Source: Bradyrhizobium hipponense (GTDB taxonomy: Bacteria > Pseudomonadota > Alphaproteobacteria > Rhizobiales > Xanthobacteraceae). Taken from it: 64,000 nucleotides of DNA. Location of the stretch: the NCBI RefSeq assembly GCF_008123965.1, contig NZ_VSTH01000099.1, forward strand, positions 22,497 to 86,496. Direction: 5' to 3'. Made by a program: the position numbers and the translations under genes. The notes under the pieces were generated by a model. The model was not told the origin of the DNA and made no database searches. It saw only the letters and a list, made by a program, of their open reading frames with translations. Numbering within the stretch: the first letter of the stretch is position 1; each line of letters begins with the position of its first letter. Positions 42,675-49,363 of this stretch are shown here, in pieces.

Positions 42675-43244
42675 TCAGCCCTTGTAGTCGATCAGCAGCG
42701 CCAAGAAATTCGAGCTGCCCGACGAATTCGTTGCGCTGCCATTGGCGCCGTACGGCGAGACCGACGATTGCGACTGCTGGAGCGCCTGGAGAAACTGCTG
42801 CAGGATCTCCGCCGTGGTGGAGCCGCTCGACGTGCTGGTCGTCGTATCCGTGGACGCCGAATCCGAAGAGCTGTCATCCGGGGGCGGTGCGGGCGGAGGC
42901 CCTCCTGCACCAGCGGTGCCGCCGGGACCGTTGGCGAAGGCGGACTGAAACACGCCCTTGAGCTGGTCGGCCTGATCGGAGCTCAGCGTGCCGTTCGACA
43001 CCTCCTTGGAAATAAGGTCGTCGATCTTCGACGTCATGTCGTCCTTCGAGGGCCGCGTGCCGCTCGACCGATTGCTCGACCGGCTCTGCTGGAGTGCCGT
43101 GTCGATGTCATTCAGCGCCGTCGACAGCGCCGACTGGTCCGACGAGGAGACCGTGCCTGCCGAGACTTCCGATTGCAATTGCTGCTGCAGCCGCTGCAGC
43201 GGCGACTGGTGGTTGCCGGCGGAGGCCGCCGAAATCGAGGTCAT
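42675..43244 (-). CDS. Ser/Gln-rich low-complexity protein of unknown function
   Basis: Protein of 189 residues, rich in Ser, Gln, Thr and Ala, without signal peptide or membrane segment. A repeated helical pattern appears twice: LQSEVSAGTVSSSDQSALST and ISKEVSNGTLSSDQADQLKG, each EVS-(A/N)GT-(V/L)SS-DQ. This resembles an EF-hand-less, secreted-effector-like repeat but I recognise no family. A Gly/Pro-rich linker and a Ser/Thr tract separate these from a C-terminal ALQQSQSSVSPYG region. Confidence 0.6.
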   Translation of the reverse strand: MTSISAASAGNHQSPLQRLQQQLQSEVSAGTVSSSDQSALSTALNDIDTALQQSRSSNRSSGTRPSKDDMTSKIDDLISKEVSNGTLSSDQADQLKGVFQSAFANGPGGTAGAGGPPPAPPPDDSSSDSASTDTTTSTSSGSTTAEILQQFLQALQQSQSSVSPYGANGSATNSSGSSNFLALLIDYKG

Positions 43245-43425
43245 GATGGGCTCCGTAGATTTTGCGGGGTTTCGTAGCCGACCACGTCACGCTATGGTTA
43301 TCCGCCTTAACGAGACCTTGCCGCTCCACCACCCGGCGGTTGCGAGCTGTTGCGAGATCGCGGCCAGAAACAGTCTGAAACAAAAATCTTCGCCTTTTGG
43401 CCCGAATCTTGGACAAACAAAGCTC

Positions 43426-43677
43426 ATGGCCATTTCCAATCCCAACATCCTGGTCGTCGAGGACGACCGCGAAACGCGAACGTTGATCGCGAAATATTTG
43501 CGCAACAACGCCTGCAACGTCACCGCTGTGAGCGACGGCCGCGAGATGTCGCGCGCCATGGCCGACCACCGCGTCGACCTCTATTTGTTTACGCCAAGAA
43601 CTGAAGCGATAAGAACTGAAGCGATAAGCACTGAGGCGGTAAGGACGGAAGCGGTCACGGCGGCCTTGAGCAGCTGA
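43426..43677 (+). pseudogene. OmpR-family response regulator with internal deletion (receiver start fused to C-terminal end)
   Basis: Residues 1-52 are the start of a receiver domain: MAISNPNILVVEDDRETRTL with the acidic pair, then DGREMSRAMADHRVDL. At residue 53 the sequence jumps to YLFTPR, the usual end of an OmpR winged helix (GYLFTP). The phosphoacceptor Asp, expected at about residue 56, the rest of the receiver, and nearly all the DNA-binding domain are missing. Four in-frame 15-bp repeats follow, encoding RTEAI, RTEAI, STEAV, RTEAV (43597-43656). The 83-residue frame remains open and ends 1 bp before the histidine kinase ATG. A full-length regulator would be about 240 residues. Confidence 0.75.
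43597..43656 (+). repeat. 15-bp tandem repeat, four in-frame units
   Basis: Units AGAACTGAAGCGATA (twice, identical), AGCACTGAGGCGGTA and AGGACGGAAGCGGTC encode 5-residue repeats at the end of the truncated response regulator. The first two are exact copies, which points to recent slippage. Confidence 0.9.
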
Positions 43678-43678
43678 C

Positions 43679-45004
43679 ATGCGGCTTTTGGGATTTTTCC
43701 ATCTCAGGAGCATCAGCGGGCAGATCGCCGCACTGGTCGTGGTTTCGATCGTCGCGCTTCATCTCATCATCACGGCGGGTTTTCTGATCACGCGGCCGGA
43801 CCGCGCCGCAGCGCCGCCCGACAGCGAGCATGAGCTGGTCAATGCCGCGCTGCTGCTGTCGGCGGCCGATTCGAGCGAACGGCCGCGCCTCCTTTCCGAC
43901 ATCGCACGCGCCTTTCCGGATCTGCGGGTCGAAGCGATCGCGCCCGGCTCCGTGACCGCCGCCGGCGAGGTCGAGGGTCCGCGCCTGCACGGCATGCGCC
44001 GCCATCTCGGCGAAGGCTACAAGGTGGTCGCGTTGGCGCCGAACGGCGGCTTGTCCCGGATCGGCATCCAGCTGCCCGACGGCACCACGATCGCCGGCCA
44101 TATCGGCCGGGGACGGCCGGGATGGTTCTGGGGCAATCCCTGGCTATCGACGCTGCTGTCGGCCGTGATCAGCGTGACGCTGCTTGGCGTATGGGCCGCG
44201 CATGCGCTCGCCGCGCCGCTGTCGTCGCTTGCAAAGGCGGCCGAAAGCTTCAGCCTCGACGGCACCGCCGAGCCGTTGCCCGAGCGCGGCCCGGAAGAGA
44301 TCCGCTCGGTCGCACGCGCGCTCAACCGCATGCATGAGCGGATCGCGCGGCTGATGTCGGATCGTACCAGGATGCTGGCGGCGATCAGCCACGATCTGCG
44401 CACGCCGATCACGCGGCTGCGCCTGCGCGCCGAGTTCGTCGAGGACGAAGGCAATCGCAAGCGCATGCTGATCGATCTCGACCAGATGCGCTTGATGCTG
44501 GAATCCGTGCTGTCGCTGCTGCGCAACGACCGCAAGATCGAGGCGGTGACGCTGGTCGACATCGCGAGCACGCTGCAGCTGATTGCCGACCAGTTCGGCG
44601 ACATGGGCCATGTCGTGCATTATGAGGGTCCCGTATCGGCGACCGCCGCCGCGCGTCCCGACGATCTGCATCGCGGCATCACCAACCTCGTCGAGAACGC
44701 GGTGCGCTTCGGCGCCGAGGTGACGATCCGCCTCGACCTCGCCGGCACGAAATTCATTATCGACGTCGAGGACGACGGCCCCGGGATTTCCGATGCACGC
44801 AAGCAGGCGATGCTGGAGCCGTTCGTGCGCGGCGACGACGCGCGCACCATGGACGACTCCACCGGCTTCGGGCTCGGCCTGTCGATCGCGCGCGCCATCG
44901 CGATCGGCCATGGCGGCGAGCTGTCGCTGCATGACCGCGAGCCGCACGGGCTGATCGTGCGGATGCAATTGCCGGTATGGCAGCAGCCGCGGCTGGCGGC
45001 TTAA
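43679..45004 (+). CDS. Sensor histidine kinase (EnvZ-like, HAMP, HisKA, HATPase)
   Basis: Membrane kinase of 441 residues. TM1 at about residues 16-38 (IAALVVVSIVALHLIITAGF), a periplasmic sensor of about 110 residues, and TM2 (LLSAVISVTLLGVWAAHALA) precede a HAMP domain. The HisKA box is AAISHDLRTPITRLRLRAEF. The ATPase domain has NLVENAVRFG (N box), VEDDGPGISDA (G1) and GFGLGLSIARAIA (G2). Its expected partner, the gene just upstream, has lost its phosphoacceptor site, so this kinase may be orphaned, use another regulator, or act on a second copy. Confidence 0.93.
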   Translation: MRLLGFFHLRSISGQIAALVVVSIVALHLIITAGFLITRPDRAAAPPDSEHELVNAALLLSAADSSERPRLLSDIARAFPDLRVEAIAPGSVTAAGEVEGPRLHGMRRHLGEGYKVVALAPNGGLSRIGIQLPDGTTIAGHIGRGRPGWFWGNPWLSTLLSAVISVTLLGVWAAHALAAPLSSLAKAAESFSLDGTAEPLPERGPEEIRSVARALNRMHERIARLMSDRTRMLAAISHDLRTPITRLRLRAEFVEDEGNRKRMLIDLDQMRLMLESVLSLLRNDRKIEAVTLVDIASTLQLIADQFGDMGHVVHYEGPVSATAAARPDDLHRGITNLVENAVRFGAEVTIRLDLAGTKFIIDVEDDGPGISDARKQAMLEPFVRGDDARTMDDSTGFGLGLSIARAIAIGHGGELSLHDREPHGLIVRMQLPVWQQPRLAA

Positions 45005-45052
45005 GGCATGATCCGGAAAAGCGTGCAGCGGTTTTCCGAAAAGATCATGCCC
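45005..45052. repeat. Intergenic palindrome, family H (GGCATGATCCGGAAAA type)
   Basis: Arms GGCATGATC with GGAAAA and TTTTCC with GATCATGCC, with GCGTGCAGCG in the centre. From memory, elements like this recur many times in bradyrhizobial and Rhodopseudomonas genomes. It directly follows the histidine kinase stop codon. Confidence 0.82.
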
Positions 45053-45064
45053 TAAAGGAACGCC

Positions 45065-45310
45065 TCAGGCCGCGAGCGGCGGGTGCTCGACGGCTGCAGA
45101 GTCGAAGATCGCCACCGCCTCGAAGCGATAATTGCACGCAGGGCAATTCCAGAGATACGAGATGCGCCCCTCGCCCGGCTCGATCCAGTCCGGCTGCGGG
45201 ATCGGCGTGCCGCATTGGGCGCAGGGGTTCAGCCTGGGGATATCGCCAATATGTGCCTTGGCCATGTCTGTTTTGGCCGTGTCTGTTTTGGCCATGTTTG
45301 TTCTTGTCAT
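45065..45310 (-). CDS. Small zinc-ribbon protein with repeated N-terminus
   Basis: Unknown function, 81 residues. N-terminal 5-residue repeats (MAKTD, TAKTD, MAKAH) come from 15-bp tandem DNA repeats. Two Cys pairs, NPCAQCGTPIPQPDW and WNCPACNYRFEA, spaced about 30 residues apart, look like a zinc ribbon. The start at 45310 is chosen because GGGAGAGGTGCC precedes it. No membrane segment. Confidence 0.72.
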   Translation of the reverse strand: MTRTNMAKTDTAKTDMAKAHIGDIPRLNPCAQCGTPIPQPDWIEPGEGRISYLWNCPACNYRFEAVAIFDSAAVEHPPLAA

Positions 45311-45569
45311 GGCACCTCTCCCGATTTGCAGTGCTTTGATACTCGCTTTCGCGTCTATGCGCGAATACACAGGCCCGCTGTCGCGAGCTGCGGTTTTGCA
45401 CCTGAGGGACCCTTACCGCAGCATTGCGTCGTAACAGCGGCTCGGCGCCGCAAAATCGTCAGTGGCGGCGTTTGGTCACATCATCGCCGCGTTCGGCAGG
45501 CCTAACGGCAGCCGGGCGTAGGTCACTCAGGACCCAAGATATCCTCAAGACATTCTCAAGGGACATCTG

Positions 45570-46115
45570 ATGAAAATTTTACGCATTGCCGCGCTGGTTG
45601 CGGCCGGGCTGATGTTGCCGCAGGCGGCGCTTGCCGGCGAAGCCGACTATGCCGAGGCGGTCGCCGCCCATGCGCGCGCCAATGGCGTGCCGGAGGCACT
45701 GGTGCATCGCGTCATCATGCGCGAGAGCCGCTACCAGCCGCACCTGATCGGCCATGGCGGCACGATCGGGCTGATGCAGATCAAGCTCGCGACCGCCCGC
45801 GGGCTCGGCTACACCGGCGATGCCGCAGGCCTGCGCGATCCCAACACCAACCTCACCTATGCCGTAAAATATCTCGCCGGCGCCTATCACGCCGCCAATG
45901 GAGATCACGCCCGAGCCATTCGTTATTATGCAGGCGGCTATTACTACGCCGCAAAGCGGCAGCGTCAGGAAACGCAGCAACAGGCCAGCGCCGACCCGGG
46001 CGCACAGGCTTGGCTGGAGCCGAACGGCAATCCGCAGCCGATGTTCGGTGCAGTGCCGCACCGGAAGCTGGCGCAGCGGGTTCGCAGCGCGCGGGCGCAG
46101 GTTCCCCATCAGTGA
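45570..46115 (+). CDS. Lytic transglycosylase, SLT domain, exported
   Basis: Periplasmic muramidase of 181 residues. Signal peptide IAALVAAGLMLPQAALAGEA; SLT domain at about residues 25-125. The catalytic Glu is in RVIMRESRYQPHLIG, with GTIGLMQIKLATARGLGY, NLTYAVKYLAGAYHAANGD and ARAIRYYAGGYYYA following the family pattern. The last 50 residues, with Gln- and Arg-rich sequence, are extra. Confidence 0.9.
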   Translation: MKILRIAALVAAGLMLPQAALAGEADYAEAVAAHARANGVPEALVHRVIMRESRYQPHLIGHGGTIGLMQIKLATARGLGYTGDAAGLRDPNTNLTYAVKYLAGAYHAANGDHARAIRYYAGGYYYAAKRQRQETQQQASADPGAQAWLEPNGNPQPMFGAVPHRKLAQRVRSARAQVPHQ

Positions 46116-46119
46116 TTGC

Positions 46120-46149
46120 CGTCATGGCCGGGCTTGCCCGGGCATGACG
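46120..46149. repeat. Collapsed copy of intergenic repeat family B
   Basis: CGTCATGGCCGGGCTTG is joined directly to CCCGGGCATGACG, lacking the middle found in the other copies. A simple 13-bp-arm hairpin remains, after the transglycosylase gene. Confidence 0.7.
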
Positions 46150-46161
46150 AGCGGGTATGCG

Positions 46162-46189
46162 TTGACACAAGCCCCCACTGGCCTACATT
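46162..46189 (+). promoter_or_regulatory. Sigma-70-like promoter of the thiamin operon
   Basis: TTGACA (46162-46167) and TACATT (46184-46189) separated by 16 bp, directly upstream of the TPP riboswitch. The transcript should begin near 46196. Confidence 0.65.
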
Positions 46190-46198
46190 AGAGCCGTT

Positions 46199-46304
46199 CC
46201 GAGGGGTGCTCCGAGGAGGAGCTGAGATACCGCTAAATGGGTCAGAAGGCCCAGGACCGCGGTGACCCTTTGAACCTGATCCGGGTCATGCCGGCGAAGG
46301 GACA
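46199..46304 (+). promoter_or_regulatory. TPP riboswitch (THI element)
   Basis: Conserved segments: GGGGUGCUC at about 46203-46211, GCUGAGAUACCGC at 46221-46233, and ACCCUUUGAACCUGAUCCGG to AUGCCGGCGAAGGGA (46265-46302). It ends 4 bp before the thiO ATG, and the AGGGACAGGG ribosome site lies at its 3' end, so TPP probably represses translation by hiding the site. Transcript attenuation is also possible. Confidence 0.95.
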
Positions 46305-46307
46305 GGG

Positions 46308-47318
46308 ATGTTGCAGACCACCAAGCGGCCGGAGTCTCCGGTATCCATCATCGGCGCAGGCATCGCAGGCGCCTGGCAGGCGCTGCTGTTCGCGCAGGCC
46401 GGCCACGCCGTGACCCTGCACGAGCGCGGTGACGCCGCGATGACCGATTCCACCAGCCATTGGGCCGGCGGCATGCTCGCGCCTTATTGCGAGGCGGAAG
46501 TTTCCGAACCCATCATCAGCCGCCTCGGCCTGCGCTCGCTTCATATCTGGCGGCGCGAATTGCCGGACACCCCGTTCAACGGTTCCCTCGTCGTCGCCCA
46601 TCCCCGCGAGCGCAACGATTTCGAGCGCTTCGCCCGGATGACCGAGGGCCACCGCCGGCTCGATGCTGCGGCTCTGGCGGGGCTCGAACCGTCGCTGGAG
46701 GGCCGCTTCCGCGACGCACTGTTCTTCGAGACCGAGGGCCATGTCGAGCCGCGCCGCGTGCTGCCGAAACTGCACGAGCGCATCCGCGCCGCCGGCGGCA
46801 CCATCAAGTTTGGCAGCGATGCCACAGCCAGCGATCTCGACGGCATCGTGATCGACTGCCGCGGGATCAGTGCGCGCGACGAGCAGCCTGCCTTGCGCGG
46901 CGTCAAGGGCGAGATGATTTTGATCGAGACCAGCGAGGTTGAGCTCGCCCGCCCGGTGCGGCTGATCCATCCGCGCTGGCCGCTCTATGTGATCCCGCGC
47001 GATCAAGGCCTGTTCATGCTGGGCGCGACCTCGATCGAGGCCGAGGACACCGGCGTCAGCGTGCGTTCCGCACTGGAGCTGCTGGGCGCGGCCTATGCCG
47101 TGCATCCCGCCTTCGGCGAGGCCCGCATCGTCGAATTCGGCTCGGGCCTTCGCCCCGCCTACCCCGACAATCTGCCCCGCATCGGCATTCGCGGCAACAG
47201 CATCGCCGTCAACGGCCTCTACCGCCACGGCTTCCTGATCGCGCCGGCGCTGGCCGAGCTGACGCTGCAATATGTCGAGCGCGGCCAGATCGACAACGAG
47301 GTGATGCAATGCGGGTGA
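46308..47318 (+). CDS. thiO: Glycine oxidase ThiO
   Basis: FAD enzyme that makes dehydroglycine (iminoacetic acid) from glycine for thiazole synthesis. The 336-residue protein has an N-terminal FAD-binding VSIIGAGIAGAWQALLFAQA, the DAO-type SHWAGGMLAPYCEAE, and the C-terminal GLRPAYPDNLPRIG and NGLYRHGFLIAPALAEL. Its ATG is 4 bp after the riboswitch. It overlaps thiS by 10 bp. In bacteria without ThiH this route feeds ThiG. Confidence 0.93.
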   Translation: MLQTTKRPESPVSIIGAGIAGAWQALLFAQAGHAVTLHERGDAAMTDSTSHWAGGMLAPYCEAEVSEPIISRLGLRSLHIWRRELPDTPFNGSLVVAHPRERNDFERFARMTEGHRRLDAAALAGLEPSLEGRFRDALFFETEGHVEPRRVLPKLHERIRAAGGTIKFGSDATASDLDGIVIDCRGISARDEQPALRGVKGEMILIETSEVELARPVRLIHPRWPLYVIPRDQGLFMLGATSIEAEDTGVSVRSALELLGAAYAVHPAFGEARIVEFGSGLRPAYPDNLPRIGIRGNSIAVNGLYRHGFLIAPALAELTLQYVERGQIDNEVMQCG

Positions 47319-47506
47319 TCGTTAATGGCGAGCATCGCGAGGTGGCCTCAGTGAGCGTCGACGCGCTGCTGGCCGAGCTCGACTACGAAGGCACGCATTT
47401 CGCCATCGCTCTGAACTACGACGTGGTGCCGAAAAGCCGCTGGGCAGAGACCCACCTCAAGGCCGGCGACGAGATCGAGATCATCACACCGCGGCAGGGA
47501 GGGTGA
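47309..47506 (+). CDS. thiS: Thiamin sulfur-carrier protein ThiS
   Basis: Ubiquitin-like sulfur carrier of 65 residues ending in the required Gly-Gly (ITPRQGG), which becomes a thiocarboxylate. N-terminal MRVIVNGEHREVASVSVDAL and NYDVVPKSRWAETHLKAGDE are typical. It overlaps the end of thiO. The adenylyltransferase ThiF is not in the window. Confidence 0.95.
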   Translation: MRVIVNGEHREVASVSVDALLAELDYEGTHFAIALNYDVVPKSRWAETHLKAGDEIEIITPRQGG

Positions 47507-47529
47507 GTGGTGATGGCATCTTTCCATTT

Positions 47530-47646
47530 GTCGTCCCGGCGAAGGCCGGGACCCATAGCCACCGCTCGTCATGGCGGCGAAAGGTCTCTACCAAGCTGCC
47601 CCAAGAGAAATCACGCGGTATGGGTCCCGGCCTTCGCCGGGACGAC
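47530..47646. repeat. Intergenic repeat, family D (GTCGTCCCGGCGAAGG type), inside the thi operon
   Basis: Arms GTCGTCCCGGCGAAGGCCGG with GACCCATA and TATGGGTC with CCGGCCTTCGCCGGGACGAC. Lies between thiS and thiG. Related copies at 52489-52610 and 62776-62918. The hairpin could modulate thiG expression relative to thiOS. Confidence 0.85.
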
Positions 47647-47673
47647 AGCTATATCTGAGGAGACACCTTCGAC

Positions 47674-48456
47674 ATGGTGACCTTCTACGGCAAAACCTTC
47701 CCCTCACGCCTGCTGATCGGCAGCGCGCTGTATCCTTCCCCTGCGATCATGCAGGCGGCGATACGCGCCTCCGGATCGAAGATCGTCACGGTGTCGCTGC
47801 GGCGCGAATCCGCCGGCGGCAAGACCGGTGACGCCTTCTGGAATCTGATCCGCGAGCTCGACGTCACCGTGCTGCCGAACACCGCCGGCTGCCGCAGCGT
47901 GCGCGAAGCGGTGACCACGGCCAAGCTCGCGCGCGAATTGTTCGGCACCTCCTGGATCAAGCTCGAAGTGATCGCCGACAACGACACGCTGCAGCCCGAC
48001 GTGGTCGGCCTGGTCGAAGCCGCGACCATCCTGATCAAGGACGGCTTTGAGGTGTTCCCCTATTGCACCGAGGATCTCTCGGTCGCGAACCGCCTGGTCG
48101 ATGCCGGCTGCAAGGTGGTGATGCCATGGGCCGCTCCCATCGGCAGCGCGAAGGGCATCACCAACCGCGACGCGCTCAAGCTGCTGCGCGAGCGGCTGCC
48201 CGACATCACGCTGGTGGTCGACGCCGGCATCGGTGCGCCCTCGCACGCCGCCGAGGCGCTCGAGCTCGGCTATGACGCCGTGCTGCTCAACACGGCAATC
48301 GCAAAAGCCGCCGATCCCGTCGCGATGGCCAATGCCTTCCGCCTCGGCATCGAGGCCGGCCGCACCGCTTTTGAGGCCGGGTTGATGAACGCGCGCGATT
48401 TCGCCTCCCCTTCCACCCCTGTCGTTGGGACACCTTTTTGGCATGCCGTATCCTGA
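47674..48456 (+). CDS. thiG: Thiazole synthase ThiG
   Basis: Joins dehydroglycine, 1-deoxyxylulose 5-phosphate and ThiS thiocarboxylate into the thiazole phosphate. TIM-barrel of 260 residues. The Schiff-base Lys is in GTSWIKLEVIAD. Other blocks: IVTVSLRRESAGGKTGDAFW, CKVVMPWAAPIGSAKGITNR and DAGIGAPSHAAEALELGYDA. Length is normal. It overlaps thiE. Confidence 0.95.
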   Translation: MVTFYGKTFPSRLLIGSALYPSPAIMQAAIRASGSKIVTVSLRRESAGGKTGDAFWNLIRELDVTVLPNTAGCRSVREAVTTAKLARELFGTSWIKLEVIADNDTLQPDVVGLVEAATILIKDGFEVFPYCTEDLSVANRLVDAGCKVVMPWAAPIGSAKGITNRDALKLLRERLPDITLVVDAGIGAPSHAAEALELGYDAVLLNTAIAKAADPVAMANAFRLGIEAGRTAFEAGLMNARDFASPSTPVVGTPFWHAVS

Positions 48457-49069
48457 TCGCAACGCGTATCCTGATCGTTTCTATCCCGTCGTCGACAGCA
48501 TCAAATGGGTCGAGCGCCTGACCAAGCTCGGCGTCGGCACCATCCAGCTGCGCGCAAAGGATCTCGACGACGCGCAGGCCCTGCAGATCGTCACCGACGC
48601 GCTGGCGATCACGCGGGGAACGCAGGCGAAGCTCGTCGTCAACGACTACTGGCGCGCGGCGATCGTCGCCGGCGCGAAGTATTTGCATCTCGGCCAGGAA
48701 GATTTGGCTGACGCGGATCTCAAAGCGATCCGCGAGGCCGGTTTGTCGCTCGGAGTCTCCACCCATGACGACAATGAGCTTGCGGCCGCGCTCGCGGCCA
48801 AGCCGGACTACGTCGCGCTCGGCCCCATCTTTTTCACCACGCTTAAATCGATGAGCTTCGAGCCGCAGGGCATTCCAAAGATCACCGAATGGAAGAAGCG
48901 CATCGGCAGCATCCCGCTGGTCGCGATCGGCGGCATCAAGTTCGAGCACGCCGCGGAGATTTTTGCCGCGGGCGCCGATTCCATCGCCGTCGTCAGCGAC
49001 GTCACCCAGAACGCCGACCCCGATGCCCGCGTGCGGCAATGGCTCGGCCTGCCTGCGGAGGCAGCGTGA
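48443..49069 (+). CDS. thiE: Thiamin-phosphate synthase ThiE
   Basis: Couples the pyrimidine pyrophosphate with thiazole phosphate. TIM-barrel of about 208 residues: GVGTIQLRAKDLDDAQALQI, LVVNDYWRAAIVAGAKYLHL, GVSTHDDNELAAALAAKPDY, GPIFFTTLKSMSFEPQG and VAIGGIKFEHAAEIFAAGAD. The ATG at 48443 lies inside the thiG end. The N-terminus MPYPDRNAYPDRFYPVVDS has a duplicated YPDR made by an 18-bp period DNA duplication. Confidence 0.93.
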   Translation: MPYPDRNAYPDRFYPVVDSIKWVERLTKLGVGTIQLRAKDLDDAQALQIVTDALAITRGTQAKLVVNDYWRAAIVAGAKYLHLGQEDLADADLKAIREAGLSLGVSTHDDNELAAALAAKPDYVALGPIFFTTLKSMSFEPQGIPKITEWKKRIGSIPLVAIGGIKFEHAAEIFAAGADSIAVVSDVTQNADPDARVRQWLGLPAEAA

Positions 49070-49088
49070 TGCCCACACTCTCTCCATT

Positions 49089-49205
49089 CGTCATTGCGAG
49101 CGCAGCGAAGCAATCAAGGGTCTCTCCGCCGAGACAGCCTGGATTGCTTCGTCGCATCCGCGCAAAATTGCTACGCAATCTTGTCGCGAGCTCCTCGCAA
49201 TGACG
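49089..49205. repeat. Intergenic repeat, family A, inside the thi operon
   Basis: CGTCATTGCGAGCGCAGCGA and CTCCTCGCAATGACG arms with inner GAAGCAATC and GGATTGCTTC. Also contains a small CAAAATTGCTACGCAATCTTG element, related to that at 52748-52864. Lies between thiE and thiC. Confidence 0.85.
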
Positions 49206-49217
49206 GAGACACTCTCT

Positions 49218-49322
49218 TCATCCCGTCACCCTGAGGTGGCCGCTTCTTCAGCGGCCCTCGAAGGGCGACGGCCCGGCTCGTTCATCCTTCGAGGCGCGCA
49301 AGTGCGCGCACCTCAGGATGAC
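49218..49322. repeat. Intergenic repeat, family C variant, inside the thi operon
   Basis: CCCGTCACCCTGAGGTGGCC with GGCCCTCGAAGGGCGACGGC, then ATCCTTCGAGGCGCGC with GCGCACCTCAGGATGACG. Together with 49089-49205 it fills the 294-bp gap before thiC. No second riboswitch is visible there. Confidence 0.82.
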
Positions 49323-49363
49323 GAGATCAACAGCATGCACACAAATTAAAACCGGAGGATCCC

